In this document: positions 20,449 to 29,546 of the stretch, piece after piece | Layout of the letters: every line of letters starts with the position of its first letter | How positions within the stretch are numbered: the first letter of the stretch is position 1 | Assembly: GCA_002786065.1 (NCBI GenBank) | Contig: NHNY01000001.1 | Coordinates: 496,001-560,000 of the forward strand | Direction of reading: 5' to 3' | From: Microcyclospora pomicola | Taxonomy: Eukaryota > Ascomycota > Dothideomycetes > Capnodiales | DNA length: 64,000 nucleotides | The notes under the pieces: generated by a model | Told to the model about the DNA's origin: nothing | Seen by the model: only the letters and a program-made list of their open reading frames with translations | Databases searched by the model: none | Position numbers and translations under genes: made by a program

Positions 20449-22452
20449 TCAGGGTCCCACGCTCGGCTCTGATATGTCTGCAAAACCATCCAGGCCCCAA
20501 TTTATGTCTTCGGGCAAATCGAGGAATTGCGCGAGATACTCCCATGTCGGGTCGTGCATCTCGCTCGACATCGTCGCACCATTCCAATACACATCCTTCG
20601 TCTCCCCACTGTCTACCTCTGTACTCTGCTGCTGCTGCTGCCGCTGCCGCTGCTGCAACTCTCCGTCACCTCCTGCTCCGAAAAACCGCCTCATCGCCTC
20701 CAGTAGCCGCAGCACCCGCCGCGTTCCCCGGCTCTGGTCTGCCTTTGTCCTGCACACCGCCTCGGCACGCTGCAGCGTCTGCAACGACGCAGCCACGTCC
20801 AACTCCACCCCGCTGCCCTTGCTGCAGCATAGCGCCAGACACAGCGCGGTGCTAGCCAGCAGCACGTCATGCCACGTGATGGAGGTCATGAACCAGCGCT
20901 CGCCGCTCAACGTGCCGTTGGGCGCGAACTCGCCCCACACGTCCGCCCAGCGGCGGATGAGGGCGCTGGCGGCAATGTGGCAGGCTAGGATGCTGGCAGG
21001 GTGGCGGGCGAGGACGTGCGGACGGTGCAGCACGCAGAGGCATTTGTGGTAGATGCTGAAGACGCACAGGCGGCCGACGATCAGGGGCGGCGGATCGAGG
21101 ATCGAGTCACCGCGGGGTGAAGGATGGTACATGGCGGGCAGTGAGGTGTACGTGGCATGGAGCTCCTGTTCGAGCGCGGCCAGAGCGGTCAGGGTCGGGG
21201 TGGTCGTCGCGCCGGCGTGGCGGATAATCTTCTCGAACACAGCCATGATCTTGTGCTTGGCGATGTAGAAGAGTATATCGGTGACCTCGGTGTCGGGACG
21301 TGGTTGGGGTAGGCTGGTGGTGGTCTCGTCAAAGTCGGAGATCAGCAGGTTGCTGGGCGCTTGAGTGTCCCATGTCGGGTGCTGGACGTTGGAGGGCAGG
21401 CCGAGCTGGAAGCAGATGAGCAGGTCGAGCTGCATACAGAGCGACCATGTACGTCGTCGCATCTCGGTCTTGAAAGCAGAGACGGGTGTTGTCAAGCTTG
21501 AAGGGTCGCGGTGGTAGCCCATGATGGTTGCCAAACGGACGGTGGAGCTGTGAATGATGGCGAGATCCGTACTCATGTCGTTACATTTCAGACAATTTGC
21601 TTGCGCAAACAGAAGCATCGCTTCTAACGCGAATGGCTGGGGTTCGTGATAGCCTCCAAGTGCTAGGCAATGGGCAGCAGCCAGTGCGTACGGCGAATGG
21701 ACTACATCTTCCTCCAAAGGGGCCGCAAGAACAGACGTAGCCACTGTAAGGATAGAGAATAGTATGGATGTCCATAACGGAGATGCTGCAGCGGGTTCCG
21801 TCCAGAAAGCCTCATACTGTCGGTTGAACTGCGTCGAATGCAAGCATGGAGCGATGACAGACCTTGAGCGAAAGTACATGGCTACCAAACGGTTCGTATG
21901 CTCTCGTGGTGGTAGGAACTGATCGAGCACCTGGCAGAAAGGAAGAGTCCTGACAGCACCAAAGAGGACCGCGAATTCCGAATCATCATCATCATCGGCC
22001 ACGTTGTCCATTTCGGAATCCTCTTGGTCGAGCAGAGTGTAGCGCAGTTGTTCGACATCGTCCAGCATGGCGGACCAGTGGGTGGCGCCTTTGTATGTAC
22101 CGTCAACAGTTGATACACTTGAGAGGACCGTAGATGTAAGATTGCCATTGCTGGACACAGATTCCTTCGGTGGTAAAGCTCCATTCATGGGTCCAGCTTC
22201 ATGGTTGCGCGAGAGCTCTTTGACGATTTGTTCCAGGTGCTCCAGCCTCGCCTCTGCTTCCGATCGATTTCCGGCTCCCAAGCCATGGCGTCGAGGAGCA
22301 GCAGCATATACACACGTTCCAGGTTCGTCGCGGCGAACGCAGGCCGAGCATGGGTGCTGCCGATCGCATTTGAGCTTCCTCTGTCGGCATTCCACGCACG
22401 ACCGGAATTGGCGGTTTCTCGTGATTTTACGCCGATGCGAAGAGCTTTCCAT
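20449..22452 (-). CDS. Zn2Cys6 transcription factor with fungal-specific regulatory domain
   Basis: Single exon, 667 residues. The binuclear zinc cluster is at residues 19-47 with spacing CX2CX6CX5CX2CX8C, preceded by basic residues. A linker and probable dimerisation helix follow (ARLEHLEQIVKELS). The Fungal_trans middle homology region covers roughly 180-480, with YFRSRSVIAPCLH, ALGGYHEPQ, STVRLATIMGYHRDPSS and MRRRTWSLCMQLDLL. Near the C-terminus a CAG-type repeat (20628-20657) encodes a Gln/Arg tract. Such proteins bind CGG-type half sites. The targets are unknown; the adjacent acyltransferase, the MFS carrier and the dehydrogenase are candidates by position only. Confidence 0.92.
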   Translation of the reverse strand: MESSSHRRKITRNRQFRSCVECRQRKLKCDRQHPCSACVRRDEPGTCVYAAAPRRHGLGAGNRSEAEARLEHLEQIVKELSRNHEAGPMNGALPPKESVSSNGNLTSTVLSSVSTVDGTYKGATHWSAMLDDVEQLRYTLLDQEDSEMDNVADDDDDSEFAVLFGAVRTLPFCQVLDQFLPPREHTNRLVAMYFRSRSVIAPCLHSTQFNRQYEAFWTEPAAASPLWTSILFSILTVATSVLAAPLEEDVVHSPYALAAAHCLALGGYHEPQPFALEAMLLFAQANCLKCNDMSTDLAIIHSSTVRLATIMGYHRDPSSLTTPVSAFKTEMRRRTWSLCMQLDLLICFQLGLPSNVQHPTWDTQAPSNLLISDFDETTTSLPQPRPDTEVTDILFYIAKHKIMAVFEKIIRHAGATTTPTLTALAALEQELHATYTSLPAMYHPSPRGDSILDPPPLIVGRLCVFSIYHKCLCVLHRPHVLARHPASILACHIAASALIRRWADVWGEFAPNGTLSGERWFMTSITWHDVLLASTALCLALCCSKGSGVELDVAASLQTLQRAEAVCRTKADQSRGTRRVLRLLEAMRRFFGAGGDGELQQRQRQQQQQSTEVDSGETKDVYWNGATMSSEMHDPTWEYLAQFLDLPEDINWGLDGFADISEPSVGP
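20628..20657. repeat. CTG/CCG trinucleotide run inside the Zn2Cys6 gene
   Basis: A run of CTG with interspersed CCG encodes Gln and Arg on the minus strand, near the C-terminus of the regulator. Such runs vary in length between strains and may tune activation strength (general knowledge, not shown here). Confidence 0.6.
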
Positions 22453-23089
22453 GTTGGCCTGGAGGAATACGTGATGCTCGTAGCTCGTAGGAGTAGTCCT
22501 TCAATCGGGTTTGGAAGGAACTCGGAGATTATTAGGGTTGACACTGGTGTGATATATACCTTACCTTCCACTTCGCAGCCGTACATGCTAGGTGAAATAG
22601 TTTAGGCGTACAGCCAGGTGACGAAGATGAAGTCCTCGACGGGACGTTCTGTGCCACGGGCTGATGTCGGCCATCTCAGCCTGTAAGCTAAGATAGAGCT
22701 CTGCGATTCCTTGTTCATTGCAAGTAGAGGCCGAAGCTGAAATTTGGTTGTTACGATGAAATCAATGTCAAGCTGAGCTCCATGATGATAAGGTACCTTT
22801 ACACATCGGTTTACATCTGAGACGTACTTGAGCTATACATATATGCATACGCTCTCGATGATAGTCTTCTGATGAAGATACATATGGCAGCTTAAGGTAA
22901 ACAAAGCACTTTGCCTTGGTGGATCAATGTGGGCACCAACTTCGTTGTTTAATTCAACCACGTGGTGGACAATTTCTGATAACTACACACATCTCAAGCC
23001 CCCGAACTCATTTCTTTGCCATAACACTAAGGAAGGCTACCGAAAAAGGACAAATCTGCAAAAGGAATACTGCCTAGGACCGGTCCAGC
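22453..23089. other. Divergent intergenic region, Zn2Cys6/phosphoserine phosphatase
   Basis: Promoter region of two divergent genes. AT-rich patches occur around 22840-22960. No further gene is seen. Confidence 0.5.
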
Positions 23090-24124
23090 ATGGCAATGAC
23101 TAATTCCCCGTGCGAGACCATCTTCACCATCTTCGCAAAATCACGAAAAGACGATGCGGAATGGCAAGACATTTTCCAGGACGTTTCCAACATCACCGAA
23201 ATCCAATCCTTGAACCTAGGCCGCACGGTCGAAACCTCACAACATCGCTATCTGGATGCCGACCAACGAGTAGCCGAGCTCAGAATCACGACTGACGCCG
23301 CCACGGCTCTGACCCTCGCTCAATGCACAGCCATCTCACACGAGCCACGCACTCAACTCATCGAACAGATGTTCGACATCGAGATCGTCGTCCAGCCCGC
23401 GGCGCTGCATGCCGCGCACCAGCACCCGGGTTTCGCCGTCTTCGACATGGACAGCACGCTGATCCAGCAGGAGGTCATCGACGAGCTGGCGCGGGCGGTG
23501 GGGCTGTACGAGCGCGTGGCGGCCATCACGGAAGCGGCCATGCGCGGCGAAGCGCCGTACACCGACTTCGAGGCCTCGTTGCGGGCGCGCGTCGCGCTGC
23601 TGCAGGGCGTGCCGACGTCCATCTGGGAGACGCTGCGGACGGACGGCACGATCACATTCACGCCCGGGGCGCGCGGCTTGGTGCGGTTGCTGCGCGCGAA
23701 TGGCTGGAAGACGGCGGTGCTGAGTGGTGGGTTCACGCCGTTGGCCGAGTGGGTGCGCAAGACGCTGGGACTGGACTACGCGCACGCGAACCACCTGGTG
23801 GCGGATGAGGCGAAGGGGGTCCTGACGGGGGAGCTGGTAGAGGGCAAGCCCATTGTGCATGCGGAGAAGAAGCGGGAGCTGTTGCTGGCGCTGGCGGCGG
23901 AGAATGGGATCCCGGTCGAGCGGACGATCGCAGTGGGTGACGGGAGTAATGATCTGCTGATGATGGGAGTGGCGGGGCTGGGGATTGCGTTCAATGCGAA
24001 GACGAAAGTCCAGATCGCGGCGCCCACGAGGCTCAACGGGAAGAGTCTACTAGATGTTGCATTCCTGCTGGGACTGACAGAGGCGGAGGTGAATCAAGTC
24101 ATTGGGGAGGGCGAAAAGTCATAA
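23090..24124 (+). CDS. SER2: Phosphoserine phosphatase
   Basis: Single exon, 344 residues. About 100 residues of N-terminal regulatory-type domain precede a HAD domain. Motif I is FDMDSTLIQQEVID (about 119), motif II VLSGGF, motif III Lys in KRELL, and motif IV VGDGSNDLLMM, followed by GIAFNAKTKVQ. The cap with ITEAAMRGEAPYTDFEASLRARVALL is the SerB signature. It removes phosphate from phosphoserine in the last step of serine synthesis, in the cytosol. The HAD part (about 23400-24060) is visibly much richer in G and C at third positions than the first 100 codons and than neighbouring genes. Confidence 0.93.
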   Translation: MAMTNSPCETIFTIFAKSRKDDAEWQDIFQDVSNITEIQSLNLGRTVETSQHRYLDADQRVAELRITTDAATALTLAQCTAISHEPRTQLIEQMFDIEIVVQPAALHAAHQHPGFAVFDMDSTLIQQEVIDELARAVGLYERVAAITEAAMRGEAPYTDFEASLRARVALLQGVPTSIWETLRTDGTITFTPGARGLVRLLRANGWKTAVLSGGFTPLAEWVRKTLGLDYAHANHLVADEAKGVLTGELVEGKPIVHAEKKRELLLALAAENGIPVERTIAVGDGSNDLLMMGVAGLGIAFNAKTKVQIAAPTRLNGKSLLDVAFLLGLTEAEVNQVIGEGEKS

Positions 24125-24362
24125 GAGTCGTATCGAGATTGCTTCCAACTAAAATGGTATGAAGTCTTTGAAGTCCAAACATAAACCCGCCAACCATATC
24201 CAAACCCCAACGATCCCTTCCCAAATCTACCATGCGTTATATCATGACCTAGTAGATCCTCTAAATGCCAATCAGATTCCCGCAACAAGAACTTTGTCCA
24301 CCCACAACAGCGCCATGCCAAATCCCGACGCCCAGTCATGTCCCGACGTAAGATGTATATAC
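24125..24362. other. Convergent 3' spacer
   Basis: 238 bp between the ends of the phosphatase (+) and MFS transporter (-). Nothing is seen here. Confidence 0.5.
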
Positions 24363-26588
24363 TCAAAATTTCTCCATCAGATTTCTCCGCACCATCCACA
24401 TGCGTGCTCGTTTGCCATAGATGTACATCGGAATCGTAGTCAGCAAGCAAGCAAGCTGGATGCCTCCGATAGCAACAAACACGTCTCGACTGCCGTCATC
24501 TTCCAGCCAGCGATTGAAGAACAAACTGAAGACAAGCCCGTGAAAGATGTTCTTGGAGAAATTCAGCGTCACCAGCGCTTCACCAGCATACTGTCGATAC
24601 GAGTCCACGGCAAAGGTGATGGCCGTGGTAGAGCCGAGCGAACAGCCGAAAGAGATGAGGCCGAAGAAGATGGTAGGCACAATCCAGGCGTCATGCTCCC
24701 GAACACTCCAGCCATACCCCATCAGTCCCATGACAGTGGAGATGGCGATAGGCACAGCCATCACTAAGCGGAACTCCGGTTCGTAGACCCCACCATTCCG
24801 CCGCGCCATGGACCGTACGATGATGTCGCTTACTTTGCCGGCTACTGCGGTACCAAGGATACCTCCAACAAAGGGTGAAATGTAAACCAGCCCAGCTTGC
24901 AAAGGCGTGAAATTGTACGTCGATCGGTTCTCATATATGGTTGCGACCGATTCCGATAATACGATCAGCCATCCAATTGAAAGCGAGTAGACAAGTGTAC
25001 TCCAGAGTATGGCAGGGTAGGCAAAGAGAATGAATGGGCGGGCAGCGACACGAAACCAGTTGTCGTTGTTGATACGACCGGAAAAAGGTCTGAGCTGCTG
25101 CCGGAAGGTCTTCCGTGGCGCGGACAGAAGTTCTGCAGTGTATGGATGTTGCAGTTCAGGGGCGCTCGCAGAGACGCCCGAGAAGGTTGAGCCTGGTGTT
25201 CGCGCCTCCAGTGCAGACGGCGAGACGGCGCGACTCATGAAGTAGTCACCGCTGTGGTCAGTGGGGTTTGCTTCCAGTGGCAATGCTGTTTGTGTTTGGG
25301 TAGAGACACGTAGATGGTCGGTTCTATCTGTCTCTCCAGCTGACGAGGGGTCGTGCAAGTGACCTCCATCATCGCCTTCAACCTGGGCTCGTGAGAAAAC
25401 GTCTTCGGTCTGGAAGTGTGCGTGTCTTCCAGGATGCACAGCTCTCGACTTCGCCTCGATCTTTTCACTGGCGATACTCTCTCTTCTTGCTCCTCCACTA
25501 TGGCGGCCAGTAAGACTCAGCGTGCTAGCCAGGCGTGTATGCCTCCTGCCATGACCATGCGGAACTGGCGTACGGTCCCAATAACTTTCAGGTACGAAAA
25601 AGAAGAGCAAGCATAGACCAAAGCCAACAACAATAGCCACAATGTAGAAGACCCATCGCCATCCTAGTGATTGTATGATCGCCGCGCTCACAAGCGGAAT
25701 TAGATTCTTGCCTCCCAGCAACAGCAGAGTGTAAATTCCCAGACGATATGCCTTCTCATGCAAAAAGTAGATCTCGGCAACTGTGGCAGACGGTAGGCAT
25801 TCCACACTGCTGACAGCAATGCCCATGAATATGCGTGCCACCACCAAGCTAGCAAAGTTGGGCGACAGCGCACACCAAATCGAGGTCAGGATGAAGCATG
25901 AAGCTGCGACAAGGTAGACCGGTCGCTTGCCGTACAGTATCGCAGTAGGACTAAGGACCACGCTTCCAAGGCCGAGTCCCAACATGTACAGGCCGGTGCT
26001 TAACGCAACTGTTGGCACGGTGATCCCGTAGTCGTGAGCAACTTCATTGAAGCCAGCGGCTAGAACAGGAGTCATGCCTCCACCCACCATGCAGTAGAAT
26101 CCCAAAGACAAAAGCGCCATGTCACGCCGCCACATGGGCCAGGTCAAAGGATCATTCTCGGAGTCATCAGGCTGAGGCTCTAGAACAAACTTCCCATCCG
26201 GCGTGCGCTTCTTCTCTTGTCTCCGCATGCGCCTTCTGGTCGAGCTGGAGATGGAGGGGAGAGAGGATGCCGACCGTCGGGCTGGCTCATTTCGCAAGCC
26301 TAGAGGTTCATTGAACTCTGAAACCTTCTTGGAGAGCAGAAGGACGGAGCCAGGCACGAGATCTGTCTTCGAGTCGTTGAGCATACCCATGTTCCAACGA
26401 GCCGGTCTTTTGTCACGCTCAAGTTCCGAGATTGTAGTTGCGTTGGAGTCCTCCCGTTCCACTTTGTCCTGTCCGCGAAATACCCTCCACCTCCCTTTCC
26501 CTGTCTTCTTGTCCTCATCTCGAGCACTGCTCGCTGGCAAATTGGGGGACGTCCCGTCCTGCTGACTTGACTTCTCTTCTGAAGCCAT
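24363..26588 (-). CDS. MFS transporter, DHA1 type, HOL1-like
   Basis: Single exon, 741 residues from the ATG at 26588 (MASEEK); a longer frame would need TTG. About 145 charged, disordered residues precede 12 predicted helices in two sets of six. Signature pieces are ENDPLTWPMWRRD, GGGMTPVLAAGF, GLYMLGLGLGSVVLSPTAILYGKRP, GIAVSSVECLPSATVAEI and LLLLGGKNLIPLVSA. The GGGMTP and VECLPSATVAEI forms are those of fungal HOL1-type carriers, a plasma-membrane group to which yeast Hol1 (polyamine and cation uptake) belongs. The central loop, about residues 335-520, is unusually long, Ser/His-rich and likely cytosolic. Its promoter faces that of the alcohol dehydrogenase, so the two may be co-regulated. 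The substrate is not certain. Confidence 0.85.
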   Translation of the reverse strand: MASEEKSSQQDGTSPNLPASSARDEDKKTGKGRWRVFRGQDKVEREDSNATTISELERDKRPARWNMGMLNDSKTDLVPGSVLLLSKKVSEFNEPLGLRNEPARRSASSLPSISSSTRRRMRRQEKKRTPDGKFVLEPQPDDSENDPLTWPMWRRDMALLSLGFYCMVGGGMTPVLAAGFNEVAHDYGITVPTVALSTGLYMLGLGLGSVVLSPTAILYGKRPVYLVAASCFILTSIWCALSPNFASLVVARIFMGIAVSSVECLPSATVAEIYFLHEKAYRLGIYTLLLLGGKNLIPLVSAAIIQSLGWRWVFYIVAIVVGFGLCLLFFFVPESYWDRTPVPHGHGRRHTRLASTLSLTGRHSGGARRESIASEKIEAKSRAVHPGRHAHFQTEDVFSRAQVEGDDGGHLHDPSSAGETDRTDHLRVSTQTQTALPLEANPTDHSGDYFMSRAVSPSALEARTPGSTFSGVSASAPELQHPYTAELLSAPRKTFRQQLRPFSGRINNDNWFRVAARPFILFAYPAILWSTLVYSLSIGWLIVLSESVATIYENRSTYNFTPLQAGLVYISPFVGGILGTAVAGKVSDIIVRSMARRNGGVYEPEFRLVMAVPIAISTVMGLMGYGWSVREHDAWIVPTIFFGLISFGCSLGSTTAITFAVDSYRQYAGEALVTLNFSKNIFHGLVFSLFFNRWLEDDGSRDVFVAIGGIQLACLLTTIPMYIYGKRARMWMVRRNLMEKF

Positions 26589-27409
26589 GATTTGGGCGGA
26601 CGCGTTCGATCGAATATGCAGCAAGTCAGCCTTGTTATGTATGCGATTGTACGGGTGCTTCAAGTCCAGGTGATCACTTCCTCACGATATCAGTACTCCT
26701 GTATAGTATACCGAAGACGTATGGCGTATCAAATGTCTCATTGCTTCTGTCTGTTATGTAGGATGGTGGCTTTGATCATGGGACAGTGGTTTCAGAGGGT
26801 GATACGTTGTTGGCACAGGAATGGACGGCGGGCCAAGCATCTGAGCCCCGAGAGGGTCTTGGAAGGTCAGCTGCAACCTCAAGGGTAGACAGACCGCTCA
26901 TAGTAGTGGATGACTCGAGAAGTCGTTCGTTGGTCGAGGCAGGGTTGATAAGCTGTTATGTGCTGTACCCTGCTGGATTACCCTGGGGATGATCACGCAT
27001 GTGGATCCCGATGCATCTGCAGTCCTCTCATCACCCGACCTTGCAGACCGGTATCAAGGTTTCGTATTTGCTTCATGGTAGACGGCTATCCTCTGTCGAT
27101 CAGAGCGAGAATACCCCAGTCAGCTCTTTGCAGAAGTTGTGATATGCATCAGATCTGAAACGATGCTGTGCACAGAAAGATGTTCTACAGCATGAGATGC
27201 AGGGTGCATGCGGTTTCAACACTGCATGGTGCAACTTACGTCACATCAGTGGGGGCCCTAGACGATCAAAGGCACATCACATTGTAACGGCGCAAGCGAG
27301 TATGGACCGGAGGGGCATATGGCTTTTACGTTAAGTGACAGGACATTCAGGCACCTGACGTTCATATTGAAAACACGACCGTAGTGAGACGACCAGAATA
27401 AAGGTTCAG
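26589..27409. promoter_or_regulatory. Divergent promoter region, MFS transporter/alcohol dehydrogenase
   Basis: 821 bp lie between the start codons of the MFS gene (-) and the dehydrogenase (+). I could not pick out a paired CGG/CCG Zn2Cys6 site with confidence. No open frame here looks coding. Confidence 0.4.
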
Positions 27410-28492
27410 ATGGCGACGGCGCAAAGCCATTCGCTACAATGCTACTGCTTCGATATCGCGTCACAAACATACACTACGAGAACTACAGCTCGTCAGATCG
27501 GCGTGAACGATGTGCTGATACGCACGACGCATGCCGGACTTTGCTACACTGACGTACACGCGAAATCCAAGGGCTGTGGTCTCGGACATGAAGGCGTCGG
27601 GATCGTGAAGGAGGTAGGGGAGGCTGTCCGAGACTTGCAGGTTGGCGATCGTGTTGGTTGGGGATGGCTACACACGGTATCTCATATGGGTTGACTTGGA
27701 ACTCCAGTTTACGCTGACGCTCTCCCTTAGTCCTGTGGTCATTGCAAGACATGTGTGACCGGTCATCGACAATACTGCTCCGAGGCACGAGGTTTCGCTT
27801 TCTCCGATCTTGATCAAGGAGCTTTCGGGGATTCGCGGATTATGGAATCTGCATTCGTATACCGCATCCCAGAAGGGATCAGCTCGGTGGATGCCGGACC
27901 TTTCATGTGTGCTGGAGCGTCGGTGTACGAGGCTCTCGATGCTGCCGGCATCAAGCCCTCGCACAGAGTCGGCGTGGTAGGCATCGGCGGACTGGGCCAC
28001 ATGGCAATCCTGTTCGCCAAAGCAATGGGCTGTGCGGTCACAGCCATCACGAATTCTGGAGGTCGTGAGAAGAAAGAAGACGCCGGGAGAATAGGAGCAG
28101 ACGAGTACCACAGTCTTGCAGACGATCTCGCTCATGCCCCTGGGAACATCGACGTGCTCTTGATCACTTCGAATGCTGTCCCCAATTTGGAACGATTACT
28201 TCCGTTTCTCGCTCGCCGCGCTACGATTGTGCTGATGACTATCCAACAAGACTCGCTCGCGATACCTTACATGCCTTTTATCCTACCGGGACACCGTCTC
28301 GTTGCGTCCACGGAAGCATCCCGAGAGAACCATATCGCAATGCTTGAATTTGCAGCGCGGCACGCGATCAAGCCTTGGGTACAGACGTTTCCTTTGACTT
28401 CTGATGGGCTCGCGGAGGCGTTCGACCAACTGGAAACAGGTAAGATGAGGTATCGTGGTGTTCTTGTCCGAGGCCATGAATTAACGCTGTAG
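27410..28492 (+). CDS. Zinc-type alcohol dehydrogenase (MDR family)
   Basis: Two exons: 27410-27676 and 27731-28492, with a 54 bp intron (GTATCT...CTTAG), giving 342 residues. The catalytic zinc site is in GLCYTDVH and GLGHEGVG plus the Cys of MCAG. The structural zinc loop is SCGHCKTC...C, with four Cys in place, its start falling exactly at the splice. A Rossmann fold with GVVGIGGLGHMAI follows. Asn after beta-2 (ITNSGG) instead of Asp hints at NADP(H) preference (inference). It probably oxidises or reduces small alcohols and aldehydes in the cytosol. It sits divergently to the MFS transporter. Confidence 0.92.
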
Positions 28493-28628
28493 CATTTCTA
28501 CGTCGCATTGTGAGATAAGGTCATGAGGCATTCCTGGCATTATATGATTCATCGACTGATCGATGGAAGACTGTCTTTCTACGAAAGTGCCCTTCCAACC
28601 TAGGCAAGTATCATCAAGTCGCTGTCGG

Positions 28629-29546
28629 TTACGACGCCTGCCCAATCAACTCACCGCAAGGCCCGTTACCTGCCACATATAGTGTGTCCGCCTCAGCAAG
28701 ATAAGCATACGTGTTCGACGCCTGACCATTGGGACACGTCGTAGTGTTCGTCATGTAGACGACACTGCACAAGCCAGTAGTTTCACTGGGAGGAACGGAG
28801 AAGCCGAAAGCGGTTGCGACACCTTCCACGCCTGTGATCCCATAGAAATCGAAGGCTGCTGCGCAGCATCCGGACGGAGTATCCGCTGCGAAATATAACA
28901 TGGCTGCACTGCTGGGACCGGTGAGCTGCTTGAGGTAACCAGGAATGTAGGCGAACTCGCTGTCGAGACAAACCGCTTCAGGCGATGGGCTGGTCGTAGT
29001 AGTGGTGCTTGTGGTGGTGGTAGTCGAAACAACGACAGGGGATGCTGTGGCCGAGAGCAGGACAGTGGAGGTGACGGTCTTGGTCTTAGTCTTGCATTTG
29101 CATCGGGTCATGATGTTGCAGCCCACGCCTTGCTTGAAGAGTTGTCCGTTGGTGAATCCGATGGGGTTAGAGCCACGAGCATCAAGCTCCGGCATTGCGT
29201 CTCGCTTGGAAGGGACCCCGTTATCGTATGCACCGTCGTATGGCGTACAGGTGGGACATGTGCTCTCGATGGGTAGGAAATTTGACGAGGCGCTAGATGT
29301 GGCCGTGAACGTTCTGGTAGACGTTGCGGTTGTTGTGATTGTGTTGCCTGGCAGATGGGTGCTCACGGTCTTGGTGACAGTTTTGGTGCTCGTACATGAG
29401 GAATAGTGGGTGCGCCAGGAGGTCGAGGTGGAGTGAGCATTCGAGCTGGATCCATAGAAAGTGTAACAACGAGTCGTCCCAGATGCAGCTACGAGGATGT
29501 CAGGAATACAGGCTGCAAGCAGCCAGTAGTTGCTGGAAAGAAGCAT
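28629..29546 (-). CDS. Secreted Ser/Thr-rich protein of unknown function
   Basis: Single exon, 305 residues. It begins with a signal peptide (MLLSSNYWLLAACIP...). The mature protein is very rich in Ser and Thr with TKTVTKTVST-like repeats and a Thr run (about residues 173-190), as expected for a heavily O-glycosylated wall or extracellular linker. A KR dibasic site (VPSKR) resembles a Kex2 processing site. The C-terminal 110 residues form a Cys-containing domain (EAVCLDSEFAY, SGCCAAAFDFYG, GLCSVVYMTN, TTCPNGQ, GPCGELIG). No GPI signal is obvious. I do not recognise the family; similar Ser/Thr-rich proteins with Cys domains are common secreted proteins in ascomycetes. Confidence 0.72.
   Translation of the reverse strand: MLLSSNYWLLAACIPDILVAASGTTRCYTFYGSSSNAHSTSTSWRTHYSSCTSTKTVTKTVSTHLPGNTITTTATSTRTFTATSSASSNFLPIESTCPTCTPYDGAYDNGVPSKRDAMPELDARGSNPIGFTNGQLFKQGVGCNIMTRCKCKTKTKTVTSTVLLSATASPVVVSTTTTTSTTTTTSPSPEAVCLDSEFAYIPGYLKQLTGPSSAAMLYFAADTPSGCCAAAFDFYGITGVEGVATAFGFSVPPSETTGLCSVVYMTNTTTCPNGQASNTYAYLAEADTLYVAGNGPCGELIGQAS

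Noticed and set aside
23336-23860. 174-codon minus-strand frame inside the phosphoserine phosphatase gene
   Set aside because: This is an expected antisense shadow of a GC-rich coding sequence.
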